Below the pieces are notes generated by a model. That model saw nothing but the letters and a program-made list of their open reading frames with translations. It was not told the origin of the DNA and ran no database searches. A program made the translations under genes and the position numbers. Below, piece after piece: positions 18,976-26,956 of a stretch of DNA of 64,000 nt. Location of the stretch: the NCBI GenBank assembly GCA_965115885.1, contig OZ220479.1:1116001-1180000 (forward strand). The letters are read 5' to 3'. This stretch comes from BD2-11 sp965115885 (GTDB lineage: Bacteria > Gemmatimonadota > Gemmatimonadetes > Longimicrobiales > Gaopeijiaceae). How positions within the stretch are numbered: the stretch's first letter is position 1; each line of letters begins with the position of its first letter.

Positions 18976-20178
18976 TCAGGGGCCGAGGCCGTAGCCCGGG
19001 CCGATGGCTCCCTCGCCGAACCTGTCCCGGGCGAGGTCCATCACCCGGGAGATGCGCCGGGCGCGGTCGGAATCCGCGTCCTCGGCTTCGGCGAAGAGGG
19101 CGAGCTGCGCGTCCTCCGCTTCGTCCGAGAGCCCGCTGGCGGCGACGCCCAGGAGGCGCGCGGGGGTGCGGCGCCGGGATCGCAATTCGGCCAGAAGCTC
19201 GCGCGCCACGCGGAGAACGGTCCGATCCGACGCCACCGGACGGGGCAGAGTGCGGCTGCGCTGGCGGGTCGCGAAATCCCGGTCCCGAATCTTCACGGTG
19301 ATCGTGCGCGCGCCGCCGCCGAGGTTGCGGACCCGCCGCGCGACCGAGTTCACCTGCCGCGCCAGCGCCGCGTCCAGCTCGTCGTCGTCGGAGACGTCGG
19401 CGGCGAAGGTCCGCTCCGCGCTCACCGACTTGCGTTCGCGCACCGGAAGGGCGGCTCCGCCGTCGCGCCCCCGCACCCGGTCGTGCAGCCAGCGTCCGCG
19501 CCGGGCCCCGAACCAGCGTTCGAGCCACTCCGGTCGAACGCGCAGGACGTCGGACACGGACCGCAACGACCGGCGTTCGAGCGCCGAGAGGAAGGCCGGG
19601 CCGATTCCCGGAATGTCCTCGAGGTCGAACCGGCGCATGAACGCGGATTCCTCGCCCGCGGGCACGATGTGGACGCCGGCCGGCTTGGCGAGTCCGGTCG
19701 CGAGCTTGGCGACGATGCGCCGGGTCCCCCCGCCCGCGGAAACCGAGATGCCGGTGCGCGCGAGCACCGTGTCGCGGATGCGGCGCGCGGTCTCTTCCAA
19801 GGACTCCCCGGCCAGCATCCGCTCCGTGCCCGAAAGGTCGAGGTAGAACTCGTCGATCGACGCCGGCCGCACCACGGGCGACAGCGCCTCCAGCGCGCGT
19901 CGCACGTCCCGGCTGCGCCGCGCGCAGGCCGCTCTCGGCACGGGAACCACGGCGGCCCCGGGGCACAGGCGCAACGCCTGCGCGGTCGGCATCGCCGAGC
20001 GGACCCCGTGCTTGCGGGCCTCGTAGGAGGCCGACGCGACCACGCCCCGACCCTCGGGCGGCCCCCCCACGAGCAACCGCCGCCGGCGTCCCGCGCCCTC
20101 GGGGTCCTCGAGGCGCGCCACCTGCACGAAAAAGCTGTCGCAGTCGACCAGAAGAATGCGAGGCGGGTCCGTCTTCAG
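18976..20178 (-). CDS. dinB: DNA polymerase IV (Y-family, error-prone), about 400 aa
   Basis: Translesion polymerase. Catalytic acidic residues are visible in LLVDCDSFFVQVARLEDP and PASIDEFYLDLSG. Other family blocks: ASYEARKHGVRSAMPTAQA, AKLATGLAKPAG, LEDIPGIGPA (helix-hairpin-helix), and a C-terminal little-finger domain ending in RDRFGEGAIGPGYGLGP. No in-frame ATG, GTG or TTG lies between the conserved ILLVDCD block and the unrelated upstream sequence. The best candidate is CTG at 20178, nine bases after GGGAGG (near 20188-20193). A rare start (CTG or ATC) is therefore likely. Convergent with the AGCS gene and divergent from sodA. Confidence 0.85.
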   Translation of the reverse strand: MKTDPPRILLVDCDSFFVQVARLEDPEGAGRRRRLLVGGPPEGRGVVASASYEARKHGVRSAMPTAQALRLCPGAAVVPVPRAACARRSRDVRRALEALSPVVRPASIDEFYLDLSGTERMLAGESLEETARRIRDTVLARTGISVSAGGGTRRIVAKLATGLAKPAGVHIVPAGEESAFMRRFDLEDIPGIGPAFLSALERRSLRSVSDVLRVRPEWLERWFGARRGRWLHDRVRGRDGGAALPVRERKSVSAERTFAADVSDDDELDAALARQVNSVARRVRNLGGGARTITVKIRDRDFATRQRSRTLPRPVASDRTVLRVARELLAELRSRRRTPARLLGVAASGLSDEAEDAQLALFAEAEDADSDRARRISRVMDLARDRFGEGAIGPGYGLGP

Positions 20179-20210
20179 CTTCGAGATCCTCCCTGGGTCC
20201 GTCCGAACGG

Positions 20211-20239
20211 TGGAAATCCGGGACGCTTGCCTGTAAAAT
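20211..20239 (+). promoter_or_regulatory. Candidate sigma-70 promoter for sodA
   Basis: TGGAAA (20211-20216), 17 bases, TAAAAT (20234-20239). It is the only AT-rich patch between dinB and sodA and lies 87 bases before the sodA ATG. The -35 box is weak. Confidence 0.4.
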
Positions 20240-20325
20240 ACCCGCTCCTTCCCCGATGTGCCCCGGGCCTGCGCGGACGGGGCGCCGGGGGGAACGTCTC
20301 TCATCATGCAGCGGAGCCTCCGACC

Positions 20326-20940
20326 ATGGCATATCCCCACTCCCTCCCGGACCTCGGATACGACCACGACGCCCTCGAGCCGCACATCGACGCGCGCACG
20401 ATGGAGATACACCATTCCAAGCACCATGCGGCCTACACCGCCAACCTCAACGCCGCGCTCGCGTCGCATCCCGAGCTCCGGGAACGCGGCGTGGAGGACC
20501 TGCTGGGCAACATCGACGACGTCCCCGAGGCCGTTCGGGGGGCCGTGCGCAACAACGGCGGCGGCTACGTCAACCACGCGCTGTTCTGGCGCTCGATGAC
20601 GCCCGGGGGCGCCGACGTCCCCGGCGGAGACTTGGCTTCCGCCGTCGAAGCCGCCTTCGGCTCGTTCGAGGAGCTCAAGAACCGGGTCGCCGCCGCCGCC
20701 GTCGCCCGCTTCGGTTCCGGCTGGGGCTGGCTCGTCGCCACCGATTCCGGCTTGGCGGTCCGCTCCACCGCGAATCAGGACAGCCCCCTGATGGACGGGC
20801 AGACTCCGATCCTGGGCGTGGACGTGTGGGAGCACGCCTACTATCTGCGCTACCAGAACCGCCGACCCGACTACCTCGCGGCCTGGTGGAACACCGTCAA
20901 CTGGGACGTGGTGGCCGCCAACTTCGCCGCCGCCGGGTAG
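20326..20940 (+). CDS. sodA: Fe/Mn superoxide dismutase, 204 aa
   Basis: Cytoplasmic dismutation of superoxide. All four metal ligands are present: first His of MEIHHSKHH (H29), His in VNHALFW, and Asp and His of DVWEHAYYL. The substrate-gateway Tyr (HHAAY) and the FGSGWGWLV block are also present. The motif NQDSPLM with Gln just upstream of the metal-site Asp is closer to Mn or cambialistic enzymes, but the metal cannot be decided from this. Length is normal. ATG at 20326 is preceded by GGAGCC. Monocistronic, divergent from dinB. Confidence 0.95.
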   Translation: MAYPHSLPDLGYDHDALEPHIDARTMEIHHSKHHAAYTANLNAALASHPELRERGVEDLLGNIDDVPEAVRGAVRNNGGGYVNHALFWRSMTPGGADVPGGDLASAVEAAFGSFEELKNRVAAAAVARFGSGWGWLVATDSGLAVRSTANQDSPLMDGQTPILGVDVWEHAYYLRYQNRRPDYLAAWWNTVNWDVVAANFAAAG

Positions 20941-20969
20941 GGGCTCCCGCGGAAGCGGCGGCACGCCTC

Positions 20970-20998
20970 TTGCCTTCGGGTGGAAGCGGGCGTATAAC
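20970..20998 (+). promoter_or_regulatory. Sigma-70-type promoter for the LysM/M15-like gene
   Basis: TTGCCT (20970-20975), exact 17-base spacer, TATAAC (20993-20998). Good match in an otherwise GC-rich gap of 185 bp between sodA and the LysM gene; predicted leader about 120 nt. Confidence 0.55.
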
Positions 20999-21009
20999 AC
21001 GACCTGAAC

Positions 21010-21041
21010 CTTGCGCATCGTGCGGACTTGCGCATCGTGCG
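21010..21041 (+). repeat. Two 15-bp direct repeats with internal palindrome, just after the -10 box
   Basis: CTTGCGCATCGTGCG occurs at 21010-21024 and 21027-21041. The second copy extends to the perfect inverted repeat GCGCA-TCG-TGCGC. Placement at about +5 to +36 of the predicted transcript fits an operator pair, though a simple tandem duplication is also possible. Confidence 0.45.
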
Positions 21042-21125
21042 CCAAGGAAAACGAGCGAGGCGGAGTACGGAGCGGGGCGATCCCGATCGCCCCGCCGCTT
21101 GCACCCTGAACTCGGAGGGGAGACG

Positions 21126-22295
21126 ATGGGACCGCACCACACTCGTCGTAGGGGGTTTTTTCGGAGGGGGTTTTTCGTCTTCGGTGCCTTTCTGGTCGCG
21201 GTTCCGGCGACCCTCGCGCCCGCCTCGGTCGCCGCGCAGAGCCTCCGCGGGTCGTCGCGTTCCCTCTCGGCTCAGAATGCCCAGGCGCGGCTCCACGACT
21301 TCACGTACCTGTCTACGCCCGAACGCGTGCGTCGGTTCGTGGAGCTGGGCTACTTGGTGCCCCTGCACGGCAACCGCGACTACGAGCTCGACGACGAGGT
21401 CAGCTTTCCGTACGCGCGTCCCCAGGTGCGCACCTTCATCGAGCGTCTCGCGGGTCAGTACCGCAGGGCGTGCGGAGAAGTCATGGTCGTCACCAGCCTG
21501 ACGCGCCCGCTCAGCCGCCAGCCCGCGAACGCCTCCAGTCGCTCGGTCCACCCCACCGGAATGGCGGTCGACCTGCGCCGGTCGAACCGGCGCGCCTGCC
21601 GCGCATGGCTCGAGGACGTTCTTCTCTCCCTCGAAGCCAACGGCGTGCTCGAGGCGACGCGCGAACGCCGCCCGCCCCACTACCACATCGCTCTGTATCC
21701 CGATCCCTACGCCCGATACGTGGAAGGCCTCGCCACCCGGACCGCCACGGCGACGGAGGTCAGGGTGGCGTCCGCACCGGAATTGCCGACCGAGGTCTCG
21801 GGCGGCGGGAAGTACCGGGTACGCTCGGGCGACGCCCTGTGGGACATCGCTCGGGCGCACGGGACGAGCGTCGCGGCGATTCAGCGATCGAACGGCCTGC
21901 GGGGCAACCGCATTCACCCGGGTCAGCTTCTGACCATTCCGGCGGGCGGCGGAGTCGGCGTGCAGCGGGCGGTGAGCCCGAGCTACCGGGTACGTTCGGG
22001 CGACGTCCTGTGGGACATCGCCCGAGCGCACGGGACGAGCGTCGCGGCGATTCAGCGGTCGAACGGCCTGCGGGGCAGCCGCATTCATCCGGGTCAGCTT
22101 CTGACCATCCCGGCGGGTGGCGGAATCGGCGCGCAACGGGCGGCGAACATGAGATACCGGGTGCAGCGGGGCGACTCCCTGTGGGACATCGCACGGGCCC
22201 ACGGAACGACCATCGCGAGATTGCGGCAGTCGAACGACTTGCGGGCGGACGGCCTGATTTTGCCGGGCCAAGTCTTGACCATCCCCTTGGGGTAG
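21126..22295 (+). CDS. Exported M15-like/DUF5715 protein with three LysM domains, 389 aa
   Basis: ATG 21126 preceded by GGAGGGGAGACG. The signal segment FRRGFFVFGAFLVAVPATLA is twin-Arg-containing (RRRGFFRRGFF) but not a classic Tat box. Residues about 110-215 carry SVHPTGMAVDL and HYHIALY, the SxHxxGxAxD...HxH arrangement of M15-type zinc peptidases and of DUF5715 proteins, suggesting peptidoglycan peptide cleavage in the periplasm. Three LysM domains follow (YRVRSGDALWDIARAHGTS, a near copy, and YRVQRGDSLWDIARAHGTT), each ending PGQ.LTIP. LysM 1 and 2 are almost identical at DNA level (unit about 165 bp), a recent duplication. The peptidoglycan target is inferred from LysM. Confidence 0.8.
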   Translation: MGPHHTRRRGFFRRGFFVFGAFLVAVPATLAPASVAAQSLRGSSRSLSAQNAQARLHDFTYLSTPERVRRFVELGYLVPLHGNRDYELDDEVSFPYARPQVRTFIERLAGQYRRACGEVMVVTSLTRPLSRQPANASSRSVHPTGMAVDLRRSNRRACRAWLEDVLLSLEANGVLEATRERRPPHYHIALYPDPYARYVEGLATRTATATEVRVASAPELPTEVSGGGKYRVRSGDALWDIARAHGTSVAAIQRSNGLRGNRIHPGQLLTIPAGGGVGVQRAVSPSYRVRSGDVLWDIARAHGTSVAAIQRSNGLRGSRIHPGQLLTIPAGGGIGAQRAANMRYRVQRGDSLWDIARAHGTTIARLRQSNDLRADGLILPGQVLTIPLG

Positions 22296-22557
22296 GGGTA
22301 GAGGCAGCTCTTCCTGTCGGCGTTGGGCGCGTCCCGAGGCTTGCTCCCTCCGCATCGCGTTCCTCGCTCTCGTCGAGCCGCTTCCGAAGGAGGCCCGCCC
22401 CTTCGGCGGCGGCGCGCAGGCCGAGCGCTCGAGTCTCGCGGATCGGCAGGGTGCGGCCCTCGCGTGTCGGCCGCCAACGCTCTCGCTCATCCCCTCCCGC
22501 CTGCACCCGCAAAAGGCGTCCCGGTTTTCGGATTTGCGGAGCGACCGGCGCGGCCGG

Positions 22558-23784
22558 TCACGAGCCGTTCGCAGGTCGCCGTCCCGACGGGCCGTTGCGA
22601 GCGGCGTCGTCGGAGGCGCGGTACGCGTCCGAGAACGGGAACCGCACCCACAGGCCGTTGCCGCCCGCGTCGAGCCGCCATGTCGGCGTCGGGTTGCCCG
22701 CCTCGCGGCACAGGTCGACGATCCGCCGGATGCCGCGTCCCCATGCTTCGATCATGCCGGCCCGGAAGAAGGCGTAGGCGATCCTCGGGTTGTGCGGCTG
22801 CGAGGCGAGCTCTTCGGCAAGCCGCTCGATCCGCTCCGGATCCAGGTGGGTTGCGTTCCAGATCGAGATCCGGTCGTCGTACACCCGAATCTGAATCGTG
22901 GCGGAGCTAGCGTAGTCGCGGTGGACGACGGCGTTGACCACGGCTTCCCTCATCGCGACGATGGCCTGAAGACGCCCCGACCCTCGACTACGGGAGGTGT
23001 AGACCAAATCACGACCATCTCGACCAGATCGTATCCAGCACCCCTTCAGGATCCCCGCCCCAACCGTGCACTGCGAGCCGCTGGCGAGTGGATCACATCG
23101 CTTGGACTGGCTGGATCACATCCCCTGGAACAGCTGGATCACATCCGTGGAATACGCACCTCGGAAGTACCCGATTTTCACGTATGCGTCGGGCAGCAAC
23201 CGGCTGGGGGACGGATGGAAAAGCAGTGCGGCGGCCCGCGTCAAGTGGGCCCCTTTCCGAAGATTCAGGTTGTCGACGATGCTTTCCACCGGCTCGTCCA
23301 GAACTTCGGGAGGAAGCCGTCCGCTCGATACGGCCTTTCGGCGCAAGCGGTCGACCGCCCCGGCGTCCAGGTCCTTCAGCCCGATGCCGGGCAGCGCCAC
23401 GTTGTCCCATGTCTTTCCATAGCGTGCGAGCAGAAAGCGGGAGAGCGCGGCCCCTGCGAGAACTTGTTTCGTGCTGCCGCTCCGGTAGTGTAACTCGCCT
23501 CGGTAGCTGATCGGGTTCGGGTGCGGTTCGACGACGATCTCGAGATACTCGCGATCCGCCTCCGATTTCAGGTTGACGTCGACCATGATGCCGAGGAGGG
23601 ATTGCACCTTGCCGGGGATCTCTTCGAGAAGGCGGAGCACGCCTTTTACGCCGACCACCTCGCCGTCGTCGTTCTTGCCGATCTCCAGGACGCCACCCTG
23701 CGCGTTGGCGAAGCCGCAGATCCGTTTCAGGTGCTCGTCCCGCCAAGACCGCTTCCATTCGACGTTCCGGGTCTCGGGCGTCAT
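22558..23784 (-). pseudogene. AlbA_2 (Schlafen-type) / RecG-like ATP-binding protein, broken
   Basis: N-terminal part, ATG 23784 to 23116: EWKRSWRDEHLKRICGFANA, GGVLEIGKNDDGEVVGV, ISYRGELHYRSGSTKQVL, LPEVLDEP-like region and GAHLTRAAALLFHPSP are the AlbA_2 domain. C-terminal part 23007-22558: AMREAVVNAVVHRDYASS, IQIRVYDDRISIWNAT, AGMIEAWGRGI is the GHKL-like half of the same family, which normally forms one chain of about 450-480 aa. Between them the frame is lost at a run of three 23-bp units (23090-23158), and about 40-60 linker residues are unrecognisable. Family members are often found in defence or accessory islands; this copy is probably non-functional unless the halves are made separately. 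Confidence 0.8.
23090..23158. repeat. Three 23-bp tandem units that break the AlbA_2 gene
   Basis: GGATCACATC begins at 23090, 23113 and 23136, exact 23-bp spacing; flanking bases are partly conserved. Two extra units add 46 bp, which is not a multiple of three, and the stop after FQGM lies inside the array. Confidence 0.8.
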
Positions 23785-24034
23785 GGCGCAGTCCTCCGCA
23801 CGGCCGTCGCGGGTGGGTGGGGAGAAGCTGTTTGATCCCTGCGGAGGGGAGCCCGCTGCGGGATATCTTCGATTCCGTCCCCGGCGATCGTCCGCCCGCT
23901 CGGTGCGCGCGCCTGCAAGCGGTCTGGAGGACGGCGCGTCGCCACCGGAGAACCAGCGAGCGTCTGCGCGGCCGCGAACCCACGTTCACGCCGCACGGGG
24001 GGTCATCCTAGTCGCCAGTTGGACGAAAGGCGAA

Positions 24035-24799
24035 TCATGCGGCCAATTCGTCCCGAGCTTCGTCGCGGATCGACCACAGGATCGGACTCATGTCGTACTT
24101 GCGCATCGCTGCCAGGACGTTTCCGGAAATCGGCTTTTCGGAATCGTTCACGATTGCGTAGGCGCAGGCCTCGGGGGGACGCGCTTCCTTGGTGTCGATC
24201 CAGGAGAACGCCGTCGCTTCCGCGGTGCCGCGGCTCGGCCGGTTGATCGCATGCAGGACGCGCTCGGGCCGAACCTTCGATTTCGGTATGACGAAATCGA
24301 AACGATGGTCGTAGCCACTCTTGCCCGTGAACTTGACGCTCGGCGTGTAGCGAGCGTTGAAGGAGTCGAGCCAGGCAGCTACGTCGTCGCGAAAAAAACT
24401 CGAGATGACGGGCGAGGCTAAATGGAAGAGGTCGTTGACCGCCAGCATCGCCTGCGCGAGGTTGTGCTTTTTTAGAGGGAAATTGTCCGAGGTCGCCTCG
24501 ACTTCCAGTGCTTTTTCTTTTTCATTTACACCGAATCCGTTCAGCGTCGTTCGGAGCACCTCTTGGCGCTTCGGACTGTCGACATTGCATCCGGAAAGCT
24601 CCAGATCGTCGAGAACATGCCCGCCGTCCGTCAACACGAAACCGCCATCGACGCGCGTAACGTAGATTTGAAGGTAATCGTTGTGTCGATCTAGGTACGG
24701 TGTGGTGATTTCGACGCAATCTTTCACCTCGCGAAGGTTCGTCCGGTCCTTCAACCAGGACGAATAACGCTCCATCAATTCCTGAATGTCTTTCATCAT
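24035..24799 (-). CDS. DUF1828/DUF1829 protein, 254 aa
   Basis: ATG at 24799 overlaps the TGA of the upstream DUF6978 gene (ATGA). N-terminal DUF1828 region about residues 25-110 (CVEITTPYLDRHNDYLQIYV, GGFVLTDGGHVLDDLELSG); C-terminal DUF1829 region about 150-250 (RYTPSVKFTGKSGYDHRFDF, FSWIDTKEARP, YAIVNDSEKPISG). Biochemical role unknown. The pair DUF1828-DUF1829 is found in mobile and phage-associated contexts. It is the last gene of a three-gene overlapping operon (26720 to 24035). A lower GC third position than the housekeeping genes suggests acquisition by transfer. With the IS inserted upstream, expression may now depend on a promoter in or beyond the IS. Confidence 0.85.
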   Translation of the reverse strand: MMKDIQELMERYSSWLKDRTNLREVKDCVEITTPYLDRHNDYLQIYVTRVDGGFVLTDGGHVLDDLELSGCNVDSPKRQEVLRTTLNGFGVNEKEKALEVEATSDNFPLKKHNLAQAMLAVNDLFHLASPVISSFFRDDVAAWLDSFNARYTPSVKFTGKSGYDHRFDFVIPKSKVRPERVLHAINRPSRGTAEATAFSWIDTKEARPPEACAYAIVNDSEKPISGNVLAAMRKYDMSPILWSIRDEARDELAA

Positions 24800-25127
24800 G
24801 TGAAAAGTCCCCGCACGACGAAGGGTGGTTTGGTGATGTTGCAGAACTGCATGAAATCGTCGAGTGTCTGCCACGGGTCGTCGAGATTCGAAAAGTAGTC
24901 GGATGGAACCGGAAAGGCCCACTTGTCGCCGAATCCTTCCCGATAGAGATGCAGGTGAGGGGAGCCGACTTCCTCGCCGTCCGGGTTGCGGTGTGGCTGG
25001 CCACCGAAATCGAGCCGCGCCAGAATCGTGACGCCTCGGCCACGATTCTGGAAAGTGCCCTTGCGAAGGTCGATTCTCGCCCGGAAGAGATCGAGATGAA
25101 ACCGTTCGCGTCCGTCCGATGAGACTA

Positions 25128-26313
25128 GTGTCTCGTCCTTGAAATCTGTTGACATCTTTGCGCATGTTCGGTATGATGCCTCTTCGCCCACTGTCCAGCA
25201 GAGGAGAAGAAGCCATGCCCCGAGGACGCCCGTTGAAGCCGCTCGAAGTCAGCCAGGACACCCGCGAGGAGCTCGAGTCCATCATGCGGTCGTCGAGCAT
25301 GCCCGCCGGCTTGGTGCGCCGCGCCGAAATCGTGCTGCTCTGCGCCGACGGACTCACCAACTCGACGGTCGCCACCAGAGTCCGCGTCAGCCGCCAGACC
25401 GTGGGCAAGTGGCGCGAGCGATTCCGAACTCAAGGCATCGTCGGACTTTACGACGAACACAGATCGGGACGGCCTCGCTCCATCGGCGACGACCAAGTGA
25501 TGGAGCTGGTGCGCAGGACGCTCGAGACCCGACCGCCCGACGGCAGCACCCACTGGAGTTGCCGCACCATGGCCGAGGCCGTCGGCGTCTCGAAGACCAC
25601 GGTTCACGGCGTCTGGAAGGCCTTCGGCCTCCAGCCCCACAGGCAGAAGAACTTCAAGCTCTCCAACGACCCGTTCTTCGTCGAGAAGGTCCGCGACGTC
25701 GTGGGGCTCTACCTCAATCCGCCGGACAACGCCATGGTGCTCTGCGTCGACGAGAAGAGCCAGACGCAGGCGCTGGAGCGAACCCAGCCCATGCTCCCGC
25801 TCGGGCTCGGATACGTCGAGGGCGTCACGCACGGCTACGTTCGCCACGGGACCACCAACCTGTTCGCCGCCCTGGACGTGGCGACCGGTCGGGTCATCGC
25901 TCAGTGCAAGCCGCGGCATCGGCACGCATCGGCACCAGGAGTTCCTGAGCTTCCTGAGGCACGTCGACGCCAACGTCCCCCCGGACCTCGACGTCCACTT
26001 GGTCGTGGACAACTACTGCACCCACAAGCACGTCAAGGTCAAGAGATGGCTTGCCGCGAGGCCGCGGTACCACGTCCACTTCACGCCCACGTACTCCTCG
26101 TGGCTGAACCAGATCGAAATCTGGTTCAACGTGGTCACGCGCAAGGCGATCCGGCGTGGCTCGTTCTCGTCGGTGCCGGAGCTGAGGAAAAAGATCGAGC
26201 AGTTCACCGAACACTACAACGCGGACGCGAAGCCGTTCAGGTGGACGGCTACAGCCGATTCGATCCTCGGGAAGATCGGACGCCTTTGTCATGCTATTTC
26301 ACGTACGCAACAC
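25128..26313 (+). mobile_element. IS630-family insertion sequence, 1186 bp
   Basis: Flanked by TA at 25126-25127 and 26314-26315, the IS630/Tc1-mariner target duplication. Terminal inverted repeats: left GTGTCTCGTCCTTGAAAT and right (reverse complement) GTGTTGCGTACGTGAAAT, followed by further imperfect matches to about 35 bp. It contains one transposase gene, inactivated by a 10-bp duplication. It is inserted in the DUF6978 gene, opposite to its orientation. Confidence 0.92.
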
Positions 26314-26316
26314 TAG
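25215..26316 (+). pseudogene. IS630 transposase, frameshifted
   Basis: ATG 25215 after GAGGAGAAG. Frame 1 gives the helix-turn-helix (GLTNSTVATRVRVSRQTVGK) and the first catalytic Asp (MVLCVDEKSQTQALERTQP). The rest (EFLSFLRHVDANVPPDLDVH, LVVDNYCTHKH with the second Asp, FTPTYSSWLNQIEIWF with the Glu) is in the +1 frame and ends at TAG 26316, whose TA is the target duplication. The switch occurs at the exact 10-bp tandem repeat 25916-25935. Deleting one unit gives a normal full-length DDE transposase. Some IS630 elements use programmed frameshifting, but a duplication of this kind is not a slippery site, so loss of function is the simpler reading. Confidence 0.88.
25916..25935 (+). repeat. 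Perfect 10-bp tandem duplication in the transposase
   Basis: GCATCGGCAC is present twice in direct succession (25916-25925, 25926-25935), shifting the frame by +1. Confidence 0.95.
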
Positions 26317-26429
26317 GTGTGCCGTGGCTTTTCCTCCAAAGTCCGGATAAAGCACCTCGTCAGAGTTTTTGCGGTGCTTTTCCATCGCCAAAAGCTCGTC
26401 GGCCTCCTTCTGAGCGAGGCTTCCGCCAG

Positions 26430-26720
26430 TCATGGGACGACACCTGCAACGGATGGCGTCGTCGGTCCGTAGGGGCGGTCGAACTCGCTCGGGCAGCTGC
26501 GCAGATCCCGCTCGCTCGAGCCCGACATGGTTGCACCCGCGCGAAAACTCTTCTTGTCCGCCACTTCTTCCGCCCCCGCATCGATCTTGCGCGCCAGCCG
26601 GGCGTGGCGTCCTTCATCCTCGTGGATTCGCGCCTCCGGGTCGCGCGGACGCCCCCCGCGGTCTCTGCCGACGATGAGCGGCGCCTCCCGACGATCCGCC
26701 GGAAGCCAACCCGACGTCAT
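26430..26720 (-). CDS. Small hypothetical protein (orf96), first gene of the DUF6978-DUF1828 operon
   Basis: I do not recognise the family. ATG 26720 has a strong ribosome site, AGGAGG six bases upstream, and its TGA overlaps the DUF6978 ATG (ATGA), the same coupling used by the next gene pair, which argues that it is translated. The protein is 96 aa, charged and apparently soluble: a basic N-terminal half (PADRREAPLIVGRDRGGRPR, then DPEARIHEDEGRHARLARK) and a Ser/Pro-rich tail (FDRPYGPTTPSVAGVVP). There is no membrane segment. It could be a regulator or antitoxin-like partner by position only; a GC-driven spurious ORF cannot be excluded, though the spacing evidence is against it. Confidence 0.5.
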   Translation of the reverse strand: MTSGWLPADRREAPLIVGRDRGGRPRDPEARIHEDEGRHARLARKIDAGAEEVADKKSFRAGATMSGSSERDLRSCPSEFDRPYGPTTPSVAGVVP

Positions 26721-26745
26721 TGCCGTCCTCCTGGTCCTGTGGACC

Positions 26746-26802
26746 TTTGAATCCAACCCGACTCAATTTGAATCCAACCCGACTCAAAACGACCCGACTC
26801 AA
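26746..26802. promoter_or_regulatory. Tandem 21-bp repeats in the upstream region of the orf96 operon
   Basis: TTTGAATCCAACCCGACTCAA occurs at 26746-26766 and again, perfectly, at 26767-26787; a partial third copy (ACCCGACTCAA) lies at 26792-26802. Read on the operon strand these give three TTGAGTCGGGT boxes, two helical turns apart for the first two, 25-80 bp before the orf96 ATG. The position and spacing fit an operator array for an autoregulator. No clear -10/-35 pair can be named. Confidence 0.55.
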
Positions 26803-26956
26803 AATCTAACCCTTCCACAGCCGACTGCCAGTCCCCAGAGCCGCCATTTCTTTCACCCCCGGCAACATCGGCTTCGCCCGAGCGCCGCCCCAGGTTGACG
26901 CCCGCGACAGGGTTGGCTATCACTGGCGCCCACCCTCTCCACGGGAGACGATCCAC

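Larger units (their letters stand above)
24796..26433 (-). pseudogene. DUF6978 gene, split by an IS630 insertion
   Basis: 5' part 26433-26314 encodes 40 codons (SLAQKEADELLAMEKHRKNS, then VLYPDFGG, ending ..AHL). 3' part 25125-24796 continues in the same frame with VSSDGRERFHLDLFRARIDL and GGQPHRNPDGEE, PHLHLYREGFGDKWAFPVP. Removing the IS (25128-26313) and one TA copy restores an uninterrupted 149-aa DUF6978 protein, the normal family size. The 5' ATG overlaps the TGA of orf96 and its TGA overlaps the DUF1828 ATG. The interruption is therefore recent. A shortened product could be made from GTG or ATG codons inside the IS end (frame open to 25191) but would lack the N-terminus. Confidence 0.9.

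Noticed and set aside
10857..19301. 2814-codon plus-strand frame overlapping two genes
   Set aside because: Arg/Gly/Pro-rich shadow with no recognisable motif, running across the AGCS start and stop.
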